From: CAVPTL01 sp963794415
GTDB lineage: Bacteria > Actinomycetota > Thermoleophilia > Gaiellales > JAICJC01
NCBI GenBank assembly: GCA_963794415.1
Contig: CAWCDI010000003.1
Coordinates: forward strand, 186,001 to 250,000
Length of the DNA stretch: 64,000 nt
Reading direction: 5' to 3'
The first letter of the stretch is position 1; each line of letters starts with the position of its first letter. The notes under the pieces are model-generated. The model searched no databases and had not been told where the DNA came from. It saw only the letters and a list, made by a program, of their open reading frames with translations. Both the position numbers and the translations under genes were made by a program. Shown one piece after another: positions 36,783 to 44,637 of the stretch.

Positions 36783-36815
36783 GTGAATATTAGGTGCCTG
36801 GCACCGTCTATTCAG
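36783..36815. repeat. Dispersed 33-base palindrome, copy 2
   Basis: Outer arms TGAATA and TATTCA and core GGTGCCTGGCACC are kept; three inner positions (TTA against GAC) do not pair. It lies between two minus-strand genes, and its right arm supplies the TGA stop (36812-36814) of the GH18 gene. Confidence 0.85.
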
Positions 36816-37843
36816 CGGGTCGTGAAGGGGATCAGCACGTGGCTGAACGCCCACGGCTTCTGCACGATGCCCGAGCAGCTGTCGGAGTCGATCACGCCCG
36901 GGCAGCCGCCCTTGTCGCGCTGGATCGCCCACATGCCGAGGGTCGAGATGCCCACCTTCTGGGCGAACGCCTTGATCGCCTTCACGTCGGAGATGCGCGT
37001 CACCTCGGTCTTCGCCGGGTAGTCGTCGATGCCGTTCAGGAAGGTGTTTCCCTCCATCGCCCAGAGCCGTGCCGAGCTGCGTGCCGGGTAGACCGCGTGC
37101 AGCTGGCGGTGCAGGCCCTTCGCCGCGCTGATCGCTGCCGCGCCCATGTGGGTGGTGGTCCCGTCGTAGTAGTCGAAGGTCATGATGTTGACCACGTCGA
37201 CCCGCGTGCCGTTCTTCTTCGCGTTCTTGAGGACGCCCAGGGCGTCGGACTCCAGCCCGGTGGGCGTGGTGGGCAGCGTGTACTGCACCTGCACGTGGCG
37301 GTGTGTGCGCCGCGCCCAGCCCTCGACCTGCCGAAGCGCCTTGTTGCGCCGGTCGATGGCAGCGGTGCGGCCGAGCGAGCGATCCTCGACGTCCAGGTCG
37401 ATCCGCGTCACGCCGAGCGTGGTGATCACCGACTTGTAGGCCGCCACGAGCTTTGCGAGCGACTTGCACGAGTCCCCCACCTCGGCGCCGCTGTGATCGG
37501 CGCTATAGCCGCCGAACGACGGCACCACGTCGCCGCCCATCTTCCGCAGTTTCGCGATGCCCGCGACGTACCGGCCGCTGGAGACCTTCGTGGACGGGTC
37601 GCCGTTCCAGGCCGGGACGCACGACGTCTTCGAGGTCGACTCGACGAACGCCAGCGTGAAGTACCGCACACCCGATTGCCGGGCGATGGTCGTGATCCCC
37701 GCAGGGAGCCACGTCTGGTAGTACGGCGCGTAGACCTGGCGGGGCAGCAGCGGCCGCGGGCCTGCGACGGCCGAGCCCGCCAACGCGGCCAGCGAGACCA
37801 CGAGGCAGGCAGTCACAGCAACGAGGAGCCGCGGAGCCTTCAT
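36812..37843 (-). CDS. Secreted GH18-like glycosidase
   Basis: 343 residues with a signal peptide (basic MKAPRLLVAV, cleavage near AVAG). A TIM-barrel GH18 pattern is visible: YAPYYQTWLPAGITTIARQS, VVPSFGGYS (the SxGG strand) and the catalytic strand GVTRIDLDVED. The proton-donor Glu and the preceding Asp of DxE are present, but the usual D-G-x-D opening is T-R-I-D. NIMTFDYYDG matches the substrate-binding Tyr strand. It probably acts on chitin-like or other N-acetyl polymers, or is a weak-activity binder. Its stop lies within a dispersed palindrome. Confidence 0.8.
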   Translation of the reverse strand: MKAPRLLVAVTACLVVSLAALAGSAVAGPRPLLPRQVYAPYYQTWLPAGITTIARQSGVRYFTLAFVESTSKTSCVPAWNGDPSTKVSSGRYVAGIAKLRKMGGDVVPSFGGYSADHSGAEVGDSCKSLAKLVAAYKSVITTLGVTRIDLDVEDRSLGRTAAIDRRNKALRQVEGWARRTHRHVQVQYTLPTTPTGLESDALGVLKNAKKNGTRVDVVNIMTFDYYDGTTTHMGAAAISAAKGLHRQLHAVYPARSSARLWAMEGNTFLNGIDDYPAKTEVTRISDVKAIKAFAQKVGISTLGMWAIQRDKGGCPGVIDSDSCSGIVQKPWAFSHVLIPFTTR

Positions 37844-37859
37844 GTGGCAGATCCTACAT

Positions 37860-38651
37860 CTACGCCGAGAACGCCGCGCGCTTCTCCTCGGCGGTGAGCG
37901 ATCCGCGCGCGTAGCCGGATCCGCCGCTATCGAGCAGCTCCTCGGCCCCGCGCAGCATCGCGCCGTAGGCGGCGCTGGCCAGCAGGGATCCTGTGGAGAC
38001 GCGGCGCACGCCGAGCTTCCCGAGCTCGCCGATCTTCGGCGTGCCGGGCAGCGCGAGCACGTTCACGGGGATGCCGACCTGGGTGACGACTGCCGAGATC
38101 TCGGCCATCGAGGTGAGCCCCGGGGCGTAGACCACGTCGGCGCCCGCGTCGCGGTAGGCCGAGAGGCGCGCGATGGTGTCGTCGAGATCCTCGACGTCGT
38201 GCAGCAGGTTCTCGGCGCGGGCGGTGAGCACGATGCCGTGCTTGCGCGCGGCGCCGGCGGCTGCGGCGACCCGCTCGGCGGCCAGCTCGACGTCGTCGAT
38301 GCGACCCGTGGCGGGGTTCCAGTCCTCGATCGAGCAGCCCGCGGCACCCGCGGCGGCGAGCAGCTCGACGGTCTCGGCCACGCCGGAGAGATCGTCGGAG
38401 TAGAGGCGCTCGCTATCGACCGAGAGCGGCAGGCTCGTGGCGGCGGCGAGCGACTCGACGTGGGCCACCAGCTCGTTTCGGGTGACGTGCCCGTCGTCTC
38501 GGCCGAGGCTCCACGCGAAGCCGGCGCTGGTGGTCGCCAGCGCCTCGAACCCGAGCGACGCGAGCAGCCGCGCCGATCCCGCGTCCCAGGCGTTGGGCAT
38601 GATGAAGAGCTCATCGCGCTCGTGCAGCTCGCGGAACCGGTGTGACGTCAT
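37860..38651 (-). CDS. Isocitrate lyase/PEP mutase family enzyme
   Basis: 263 residues. Characteristic segments are LFIMPNAWDAGSARLLASLG, ATTSAGFAWSLGRDDG, the Mg/substrate site SVDSERLYSD, the GCSIEDWNP motif and VLTARAENLLHD. This subgroup is annotated as carboxyphosphonoenolpyruvate phosphonomutase-like; members include oxaloacetate decarboxylases and 2-methylisocitrate lyase relatives. The KKCG-type lyase cysteine is absent, arguing against isocitrate lyase activity. It is divergent from the acyl-CoA synthetase, with starts 29 bases apart. Confidence 0.85.
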   Translation of the reverse strand: MTSHRFRELHERDELFIMPNAWDAGSARLLASLGFEALATTSAGFAWSLGRDDGHVTRNELVAHVESLAAATSLPLSVDSERLYSDDLSGVAETVELLAAAGAAGCSIEDWNPATGRIDDVELAAERVAAAAGAARKHGIVLTARAENLLHDVEDLDDTIARLSAYRDAGADVVYAPGLTSMAEISAVVTQVGIPVNVLALPGTPKIGELGKLGVRRVSTGSLLASAAYGAMLRGAEELLDSGGSGYARGSLTAEEKRAAFSA

Positions 38652-38680
38652 TGCCGCAGTCTATGTCTAGAGTCTCGCGG

Positions 38681-40102
38681 ATGGATGTGCTCGCAGGACA
38701 CCCCGACGACGCCGTCGCGCTGATCGAGCCCGCGTCGGGACAGACGGTCACCTACGGCGAGCTCCGCGCGCAGGTCGATGCCCTTGCGGGAGAGCTCGCG
38801 GCGAACGGGGTCGGCCCCGGCGACACCGTCGCGTTCTCGCTCCCGAACGGCCCGGAGATCGTGACGGCGTTCCTCGCCGTGGTGCGCGCCGGGGCCGCCG
38901 CGGCGCCGCTCAACCCGGCCTACACCGAGGGCGAGTTCCGGGCCTACCTGGACGACCTCACGCCGCGCGCGATGCTGTGGCAGGAGGATTCGGCCGAGGC
39001 GGCGCTGCCTGCGTGCGCCGAGCTGGGCATCGAGCGGCTCGAGCTGGGCGGGCTGCGCGCACCGGCCCCGCTGCCCGAGCGCGATCCCGATGCCGTCGCG
39101 CTGATGCTGCACACCAGCGGCACCACCTCGCGGCCCAAGGGCGTGCCGATCCGGCAGCGAAACCTCGCCGCCTCCGCAGCCACGGTGGCCGCCACGTACG
39201 ACCTCGGCCCGGACGACGTCTCGCACTGCGTGATGCCGCTCTTCCACGTCCACGGGCTGGTCGCATCGACGCTGGCGCAGCTGCACGCGGGCGGCACGGT
39301 GCTGGTGCCGCGGCGGTTCTCGGCCGGATCCTTCTGGGAGCACAGCGAGCGCTACGGCGCGACGTGGTTCTCCGCCGTCCCCACCATCCACGCGATCCTC
39401 GCCGACCGCGCCGCGCAGGATCCGGTGGGCGGCCACGGGCTGCGGTTTGCCCGATCGTGCTCGTCATCGCTTCCGCCGGCGCTCCTGGAGCGGTTCGAGG
39501 CGACGTTCGCGATCCCGCTGATCGAGGCCTACGGGATGACCGAGGCAGCCCACCAGATGACCTCCAACCCGCTGCCGCCGGGCGAGCGCCGTGCGGGGTC
39601 GGTGGGGGTCGCGACGGGCGCCGAGATCCGCATTATGGACGACGGCGAGGTGGCGGTGCGCGGGCCAGGCGTGGTCGATGGCTACCGCGACAACCCCGAG
39701 GCTAACGCGGCGGCGTTCGAGGACGGCTGGTTTCGCACCGGCGACTCGGGCACCATCGACGCCGACGGCTACCTGCACCTCGCGGGCCGCATCAAGGAGC
39801 TGATCAACCGCGGCGGCGAGAAGATCAGCCCCCACGAGGTGGAGGAGGTGCTGCTGCGCCACCCGTCGGTGCGCGAGGCGGTGGCCTTCGCGATGCCCGA
39901 TGCGAAGTACGGCGAGGTGGTGGGCGCAGTGGTCGTCCCGGCGGCGGACACCGACGAGCAGGCGCTCGCCGCGCACTCTGCCGAGCACCTCTCGGCGTTC
40001 AAGGTGCCAGCGCGCATCCAGCTCGTGGACGAGATCCCCAAGGGGCCGACCGGGAAGGTGCAGCGCCGGCTCCTGGCAGAGCAGATCGGCGACGGCGCGT
40101 GA
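38681..40102 (+). CDS. Acyl-CoA synthetase (AMP-forming), possibly oxalyl-CoA synthetase-like
   Basis: 473 residues, ANL superfamily. The P-loop-like A3 motif is LMLHTSGTTSRPKGVP (about residues 143-158), with FHVHGLV, EAYGMTEAAHQMTS, DGWFRTGDSG, the hinge GRIKELINRGGEKISPHE and catalytic Lys motif PTGKVQRRL. The short length and the YGMTEAAHQM motif resemble the oxalate-CoA ligase/AAE3 branch; this is a suggestion only. The start at 38681 avoids overlap with the divergent gene. The downstream reductase gene overlaps it by four bases. Confidence 0.88.
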   Translation: MDVLAGHPDDAVALIEPASGQTVTYGELRAQVDALAGELAANGVGPGDTVAFSLPNGPEIVTAFLAVVRAGAAAAPLNPAYTEGEFRAYLDDLTPRAMLWQEDSAEAALPACAELGIERLELGGLRAPAPLPERDPDAVALMLHTSGTTSRPKGVPIRQRNLAASAATVAATYDLGPDDVSHCVMPLFHVHGLVASTLAQLHAGGTVLVPRRFSAGSFWEHSERYGATWFSAVPTIHAILADRAAQDPVGGHGLRFARSCSSSLPPALLERFEATFAIPLIEAYGMTEAAHQMTSNPLPPGERRAGSVGVATGAEIRIMDDGEVAVRGPGVVDGYRDNPEANAAAFEDGWFRTGDSGTIDADGYLHLAGRIKELINRGGEKISPHEVEEVLLRHPSVREAVAFAMPDAKYGEVVGAVVVPAADTDEQALAAHSAEHLSAFKVPARIQLVDEIPKGPTGKVQRRLLAEQIGDGA

Positions 40103-41079
40103 GGATCGCGGTGCTCGGCGCGGGTGCGATCGGCGGCTACGTCGGCGCGGCGCTCGAGCGTGGCGGCGCCGACGTGCACCTCGTGGCCCGCGGCGCGCAC
40201 CTCGCGGCGATCCAGTCCAGCGGGCTGCAGGTGCGCTCGCCGCGGGGCGACTTCACCGCCCACCCCCACGCCACATCCGATCCTGCCGAGATCGGGCCCG
40301 TGGACATCGTCTTCCTGGGCCTCAAGGCCTACTCGTACGCGTCGGCCGCGCCGCTCCTGGAGCCGCTGCTGGCCGCGCACACCGGAGTGGTCGCCGCCCA
40401 GAACGGCATCCCGTGGTGGTACTTCCACGACCTGGGCGGCCCCTTCGCCGAGCACCGCCTCGAGTCGGTCGATCCCGGGGGCGCCACCAGCGCGGCGATC
40501 CCGCCTGAGCGCGCGATCGGCTGCGTGGTGTACTGCTCCACCGAGCTCGAGTCGCCCGGCGTGATCCGCCACCTGGAGGGCACGCGGTTCTCCATCGGCG
40601 AGCCCGGCGGCCAGGTCTCGGAGCGCTGCACCGAGTTCGCCGAGGCGATGATCGCCGGCGGGCTGAAGTGCCCCGTCGAGCCGGACATCCGAAACGACAT
40701 CTGGGTGAAGCTCCTGGGAAACGTCATCATCAACCCGCTGAGCGCGCTCACGCGGGCGACGATGGGCCAGATCTTCGCCTACAAGCCCACCGAGGAGCTG
40801 GTGCGCGCCGCGATGCTCGAGACCCGCGAGGTGGCCCGGGCGGTGGGCTGCGATCCGCGCATCGACATCGAGCGGCGGATCGCCGGCGCCGCCGCCGTCG
40901 GCGCGCACAAGACCTCGACGCTGATGGATCTGGAAGCGGCAAAGACGCTCGAGCTGGGTGCCATCATCGGCGCGGTGGTGGAGCTGGCAGACCTCACCGG
41001 CACCGCGATCCCCACCCTCCGCACGATCGCCGCCGCGACCGAGCTGCTGGCGCTCACCGCGGGCCTCGCCGAGGCGTGA
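40099..41079 (+). CDS. Ketopantoate reductase family oxidoreductase
   Basis: 326 residues. Rossmann motif RIAVLGAGAIGGYVGAALER at the N-terminus, with NADPH-type continuation VHLVARG. The catalytic region shows DIRNDIWVKLLGNVIINPLS (Lys and Asn of PanE-like enzymes) and the C-terminal helix KTSTLMDLEAAKTLELGAII. True PanE makes pantoate for CoA synthesis; many paralogues reduce other 2-keto acids, and the coupling to an acyl-CoA synthetase (GTGA overlap) leaves both options open. Confidence 0.85.
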   Translation: MRIAVLGAGAIGGYVGAALERGGADVHLVARGAHLAAIQSSGLQVRSPRGDFTAHPHATSDPAEIGPVDIVFLGLKAYSYASAAPLLEPLLAAHTGVVAAQNGIPWWYFHDLGGPFAEHRLESVDPGGATSAAIPPERAIGCVVYCSTELESPGVIRHLEGTRFSIGEPGGQVSERCTEFAEAMIAGGLKCPVEPDIRNDIWVKLLGNVIINPLSALTRATMGQIFAYKPTEELVRAAMLETREVARAVGCDPRIDIERRIAGAAAVGAHKTSTLMDLEAAKTLELGAIIGAVVELADLTGTAIPTLRTIAAATELLALTAGLAEA

Positions 41080-41133
41080 GCCATCACGTTAGTGACCAGC
41101 GAATCAATCTGATCCGCAGAGTGAAAGAACGGG

Positions 41134-41187
41134 AAAAATGTCCGTTTCGGCTGTAAGCTGGGTTACACTGCCGAAAAGGACATTTTT
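41134..41187 (+). promoter_or_regulatory. Operator-like inverted repeat covering the AbiE ribosome site
   Basis: Arms AAAAATGTCCGTTTCGGC (41134-41151) and GCCGAAAAGGACATTTTT (41170-41187) pair at 17 of 18 positions around an 18-base spacer that itself has TGTAA and TTACA. The right arm contains the ribosome site AAAGGA and ends at the base before the ATG. AbiEi antitoxins are known to bind inverted repeats and repress their own operon, so this is a likely autoregulatory operator; an RNA hairpin is the alternative. Confidence 0.75.
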
Positions 41188-42027
41188 ATGGCTGAAACCT
41201 CTGACATGCAACGGGTCGCCAGCGCGGTTGACCAGCTTAACGGCGTCTTCTCTGCGCGAGACGTTGCGAAGAGGGCTGAGCTTCCGGAAGACAAGGCTGC
41301 CAGATACGTTCGTCGCCTGGTAGAACGCGGTGCTGTCCGCAGGGTTGGTCGCGGTCTCTACTCGGCCAAGAGCGGGAGACTCGCCAGCAGCGCGGCGTTT
41401 GCCGGCCGGGGCCGGCCGGCCGCAGGATCTCAACCTCGGCCGGTTCGAGCCGGGCGAGCACGCCTGTCTGGTGATGCTGCGAAGTTGGCGCAAGCGCTCA
41501 GCGACGCTGAAGTTCCGGCGGTGATGAGCGGCTTGGATGCCGTTTCGTCGTATCAGAATCAGATGCCGTCGTACTGGCCTCTGCTCGTGATCGCAGAGCC
41601 GGGGGTCGGTGACGAGGTCGTAGGCCTGGCCCAGGACATGGGAAGGCTGGGCATCCTCAACCCCAGCAAACAGGTGGTCAGTGCCGCAGTTTCGGGGGCT
41701 CCAAATGGGGCGATCGTCATCGTCCGAGAACGCTCGCTGGCCGAGCTCTCTGATGACGCGGTCGCTTCTCGCGTCGCCCGCCCTGAGGATGCCTGGATCG
41801 ACCTGGTCAGCGAAGCTCGGGACGGGTTTCCGATCTCGCTTGGCGAACTCGCCATCGTCGTTCACAACATGGCCTCAGCGAACGCTTCATGGAGTCGGAT
41901 CTACCGTGCAGCGAGGCGTCGCGCCTGGCCGATCTCGTTCGATCCCCATCGCTACCCACCGATCCGGTTCGAGAGCGACCTCCCGTTCTGGCAGCAGCTA
42001 TCCCGCGAGCTGGAGGCAGCTGAATGA
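41188..42027 (+). CDS. AbiEi-like antitoxin (type IV toxin-antitoxin)
   Basis: 279 residues. The N-terminal winged helix reads QLNGVFSARDVAKRAELPED, ending in LVERGAVRRVGRGLYSA. The C-terminal part has the AbiEi-type VMSGLDAVSSYQNQMPSYWP. In characterised AbiE systems the protein represses its own promoter and neutralises the partner nucleotidyltransferase by a type IV (indirect) route. Its TGA overlaps the ATG of the partner (ATGA). Codon usage is less G/C-biased than the neighbourhood, in line with horizontal transfer. A perfect-looking operator lies directly upstream. Identification rests mainly on the partner and domain order. Confidence 0.78.
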   Translation: MAETSDMQRVASAVDQLNGVFSARDVAKRAELPEDKAARYVRRLVERGAVRRVGRGLYSAKSGRLASSAAFAGRGRPAAGSQPRPVRAGRARLSGDAAKLAQALSDAEVPAVMSGLDAVSSYQNQMPSYWPLLVIAEPGVGDEVVGLAQDMGRLGILNPSKQVVSAAVSGAPNGAIVIVRERSLAELSDDAVASRVARPEDAWIDLVSEARDGFPISLGELAIVVHNMASANASWSRIYRAARRRAWPISFDPHRYPPIRFESDLPFWQQLSRELEAAE

Positions 42028-43274
42028 TCGAGCTCGACATCCAAGGATGGGCTGACCTCCTGGTACATCCATGGGAGACGTTCACCGCCGAAGACATCCA
42101 GCGTCGAGCTGAGGAGCTCGGACACACACCCGAGCGAGTCGAGATCTTCACCTGGCTGCTTGAGGTTGCGAGCCAACTCACGATGCTGGCCGAGGTTGAC
42201 GCCGATTCTGAGGGTAACCTCATCCTGCGCGGAGGAACGACCAGCCAGATCCGTGTCGGCGACGACCGGGCGCGAACAAGCGCCGACGTTGACGGCTTCT
42301 TCCACGGAGACGAACAAGCGATCTCCGAGCTGTTCGCGCAGTTCAACGACAAGATGAAGCGCTGCGCGCCCTTTCTGCAGTTTGAGGCGTCGCCACGAAC
42401 GGAAAAGCCGCTCAAGAAATTCACTGCGTGGCGAGCGTTCGTGCCCCGACTCCACGGCAGCCCTCGGCCCGAAGGTGCCGCCGATCCGGGCCGAGCACTT
42501 CTTGTTGAGCTCCACTTGCTTGACCCCGACGAGGAGCCGCCGAATGAGCGACTCCGAGGCGCCGTGTTCGGCGTTTCAATTGACTCCCAGGCGCTCACCT
42601 TCGGCGCCCTCCTTGGCGACAAACTGGACTGCTTGGCCGTCGGCGAACCGATCGCCATTGATCGCCCGGCCTACGAAAAACACGCCCGGCACCTGTATGA
42701 CCTGACCATGCTCTGCGAAACCGGCTCGATCGACGAGCATGTACTGAACGACGCCGTACAAGGCGTCGAGTTCTTCGTCGGCCGGCACTCCGGGCTGGAG
42801 GGATATGAGAATCGTGGTGTGGCCAAAACGATGGCGGCGGCTCGTGAGTTCCTCTGCGAATGGGGGTGGCCGGGCGGAGCGGGCAGCAAGCTCGATGACC
42901 ATCTAACGAAGGCGCAAAGCTTCCAGCAAAACGCGCCCGTAAGCCAGAGGGCCGACGCAGTCGGTTGGCGGATTCGCGCGCTCAAGGCGGCACTGTTAGC
43001 CCAGGCGATAGAAGACGCCGTCGCAGACCCGGAGACGGCTGCCGCCAGCTATCACGAGCGATTGGCACTCGGCGATCCTGACTCTAAGGCGCCAGCCGCA
43101 CTGATTCCTCAGGTCGTAGAAGCCCTCATCACCCAAGGCGGCGCACCGTCTGCGCGGAAGCAGTTCAAGCAACAGCTGCTCCCGAATCGGGCCGGCCCCA
43201 AATACCACCAACGCCTGGCGCTTTTCGCAGTGTTGATGCTCGGAGATGACGCTTGCAGACAGGCTTCCCCGTAA
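42024..43274 (+). CDS. AbiEii-like nucleotidyltransferase toxin
   Basis: 416 residues. The AbiEii/nucleotidyltransferase signature is NLILRGGTTSQIRVGDDRAR followed by TSADVDGFF (GG-x motif then the acidic pair), with VELHLLD and the later DKLDCLAVGEP and KHARHLYDLTML, which match the family's K-L and R/H-D-L-Y-D-L motifs. It probably transfers nucleotides to a cellular target such as tRNA ends when not neutralised; the precise target differs between families. Together with the upstream gene it forms a phage-defence or stabilisation module. Confidence 0.82.
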   Translation: MIELDIQGWADLLVHPWETFTAEDIQRRAEELGHTPERVEIFTWLLEVASQLTMLAEVDADSEGNLILRGGTTSQIRVGDDRARTSADVDGFFHGDEQAISELFAQFNDKMKRCAPFLQFEASPRTEKPLKKFTAWRAFVPRLHGSPRPEGAADPGRALLVELHLLDPDEEPPNERLRGAVFGVSIDSQALTFGALLGDKLDCLAVGEPIAIDRPAYEKHARHLYDLTMLCETGSIDEHVLNDAVQGVEFFVGRHSGLEGYENRGVAKTMAAAREFLCEWGWPGGAGSKLDDHLTKAQSFQQNAPVSQRADAVGWRIRALKAALLAQAIEDAVADPETAAASYHERLALGDPDSKAPAALIPQVVEALITQGGAPSARKQFKQQLLPNRAGPKYHQRLALFAVLMLGDDACRQASP

Positions 43275-43335
43275 ACAGTTCGAGCAGAAGGTAACCATGC
43301 TCGCTCCATCTCGCGGCTAAATTCGCCGGAGCCTC

Positions 43336-44601
43336 CTAGGGCAGCTTGTCGTTGAAGACCATGATCTCGCCGGAGTAGCACGAGACCCAGAGCCGGTGCG
43401 TGGGGTTGTCGTAGGTGATGCCGATGGGGAAGCCGTCGGTGGGGAGCGTCTGCATCACCTTCATGTCACGCGCGCGCACCTTCGCGATGGTGTTGGACTC
43501 GTAGTTCACGACGTAGAGCGACTGCCCGTCGCCGGAGATGGTGAGGCTGCGGGTGTAGGAGCCGGTCTGCGCGGTGATCTCGTGCCCCGTCTGCAGGTCG
43601 AGCTTTGCGACCTCTCCCGAGGCGTTCAGCGTGATGTAGAGGTAGCGGCCGTTGGGCGAGAGCACGAGGTGGCGCGGGTTCGAGCCCACGACGATGTCGT
43701 GCACCGCGAAGGTGTGCAGGTTGAGCGCCGCGACCACGTCTGAGCCCATCACGGCGATGTAGGCGATGTTCGAGTCCTTGCCGATCGCGATGCCGCGCGG
43801 GTAGGGCCCGACGGAGATGCGGTGGATCTCCTTGTCCTTGGCGAGCGACACCACGCTGACCGCCGCCGAGCACCAGTTCGAGACGATCAGGTACTTGCCG
43901 TCGGGGCTCACCGCGAGGTACTTCGGCACCGACCCGACCTTGATGATGTCCACGATCTTGAGCGTCTTCACGTCGATCTTGTAGACGAAGCTCGGGTCGT
44001 AGTTCGTGCCGGGGCACTCGTCGAAGCCGGGGTTGGTGAACGCGCCGCCGTACATCTGGTAGTTCGAGACGTAGACGTACTGCTTGTCGGGCGAGAACGC
44101 CGCCTCGACCGGGCCGCCCTGGTAGCTGCCGGGGTAGCCGCTGATGCCGAACTGCGAGGGGCGCACGGTGTCGGGGATGGTCTTCACGAGCTTCATCGTC
44201 TGGTTGTCGTAGACGGTGATCGTGTGCGTGTAGACCATGTTCTGGGCAAAGACCAGGCCCTCCTGATCGGAGTCCACCGACTTGGGCGTGATGTGGCCGG
44301 TGATCACCTTGACGAGGTGCAGGCGCCGGTGGGTGGAGGGGACGACGGGGCCGGTGGGCTGGTCGGCAGTGGTCGTCGTGCCGGTGCTGGTCGTGGTGCC
44401 CGTGCTGCCGGTGCTGGTGCCGGTCGAGGTGCTCGTGCTGGGCGTGGTTGCCTGGAGCGTGGCCGTCGTGGTGTCGGCGGGATCGAAGGTCGCGACCTGC
44501 TGCTCGGGCGTCTGCGACGAGCCGCCGCCGCACGCGGTCAGCCCGGCGAGCAGGAGCAGGACTGGCAGGGCCAGCAGGACGTGGCGGCGGCGCACGGGCA
44601 A
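43336..44601 (-). CDS. YncE-like beta-propeller lipoprotein
   Basis: 421 residues. Lipobox LAGLTAC puts the acylated Cys at residue 24. A Ser/Thr/Gly linker (about 30-85) leads to a seven-bladed YVTN/YncE-type propeller with repeated patterns such as YLAVSPDGKYLIVSNW, PRGIAIGKDSNIAYIAVMGS, HLVLSPNGRYLYITLN and LTISGDGQSLYVVNYESN. Such surface propellers bind metabolites, heme or DNA; no active site is visible. It lies between the AbiE pair and the urease-like operon and shares strand with the latter, 36 bases apart. Confidence 0.85.
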   Translation of the reverse strand: MPVRRRHVLLALPVLLLLAGLTACGGGSSQTPEQQVATFDPADTTTATLQATTPSTSTSTGTSTGSTGTTTSTGTTTTADQPTGPVVPSTHRRLHLVKVITGHITPKSVDSDQEGLVFAQNMVYTHTITVYDNQTMKLVKTIPDTVRPSQFGISGYPGSYQGGPVEAAFSPDKQYVYVSNYQMYGGAFTNPGFDECPGTNYDPSFVYKIDVKTLKIVDIIKVGSVPKYLAVSPDGKYLIVSNWCSAAVSVVSLAKDKEIHRISVGPYPRGIAIGKDSNIAYIAVMGSDVVAALNLHTFAVHDIVVGSNPRHLVLSPNGRYLYITLNASGEVAKLDLQTGHEITAQTGSYTRSLTISGDGQSLYVVNYESNTIAKVRARDMKVMQTLPTDGFPIGITYDNPTHRLWVSCYSGEIMVFNDKLP

Positions 44602-44637
44602 ATCGTAGAGGTGCGGCCCGACGGCGGCCGCAGATGC

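Noticed and set aside
34730..36793. Plus-strand frame of 687 codons opposite the mannosidase
   Set aside because: Opposite a complete GH38 gene; product rich in Val/Glu/Arg/Gly with no domain.
41080..43335. Direct repeats bounding the AbiE module as an integrated element
   Set aside because: Short similar strings near the borders (such as GCGAAT and AATTCGC) are too short and not in direct orientation.
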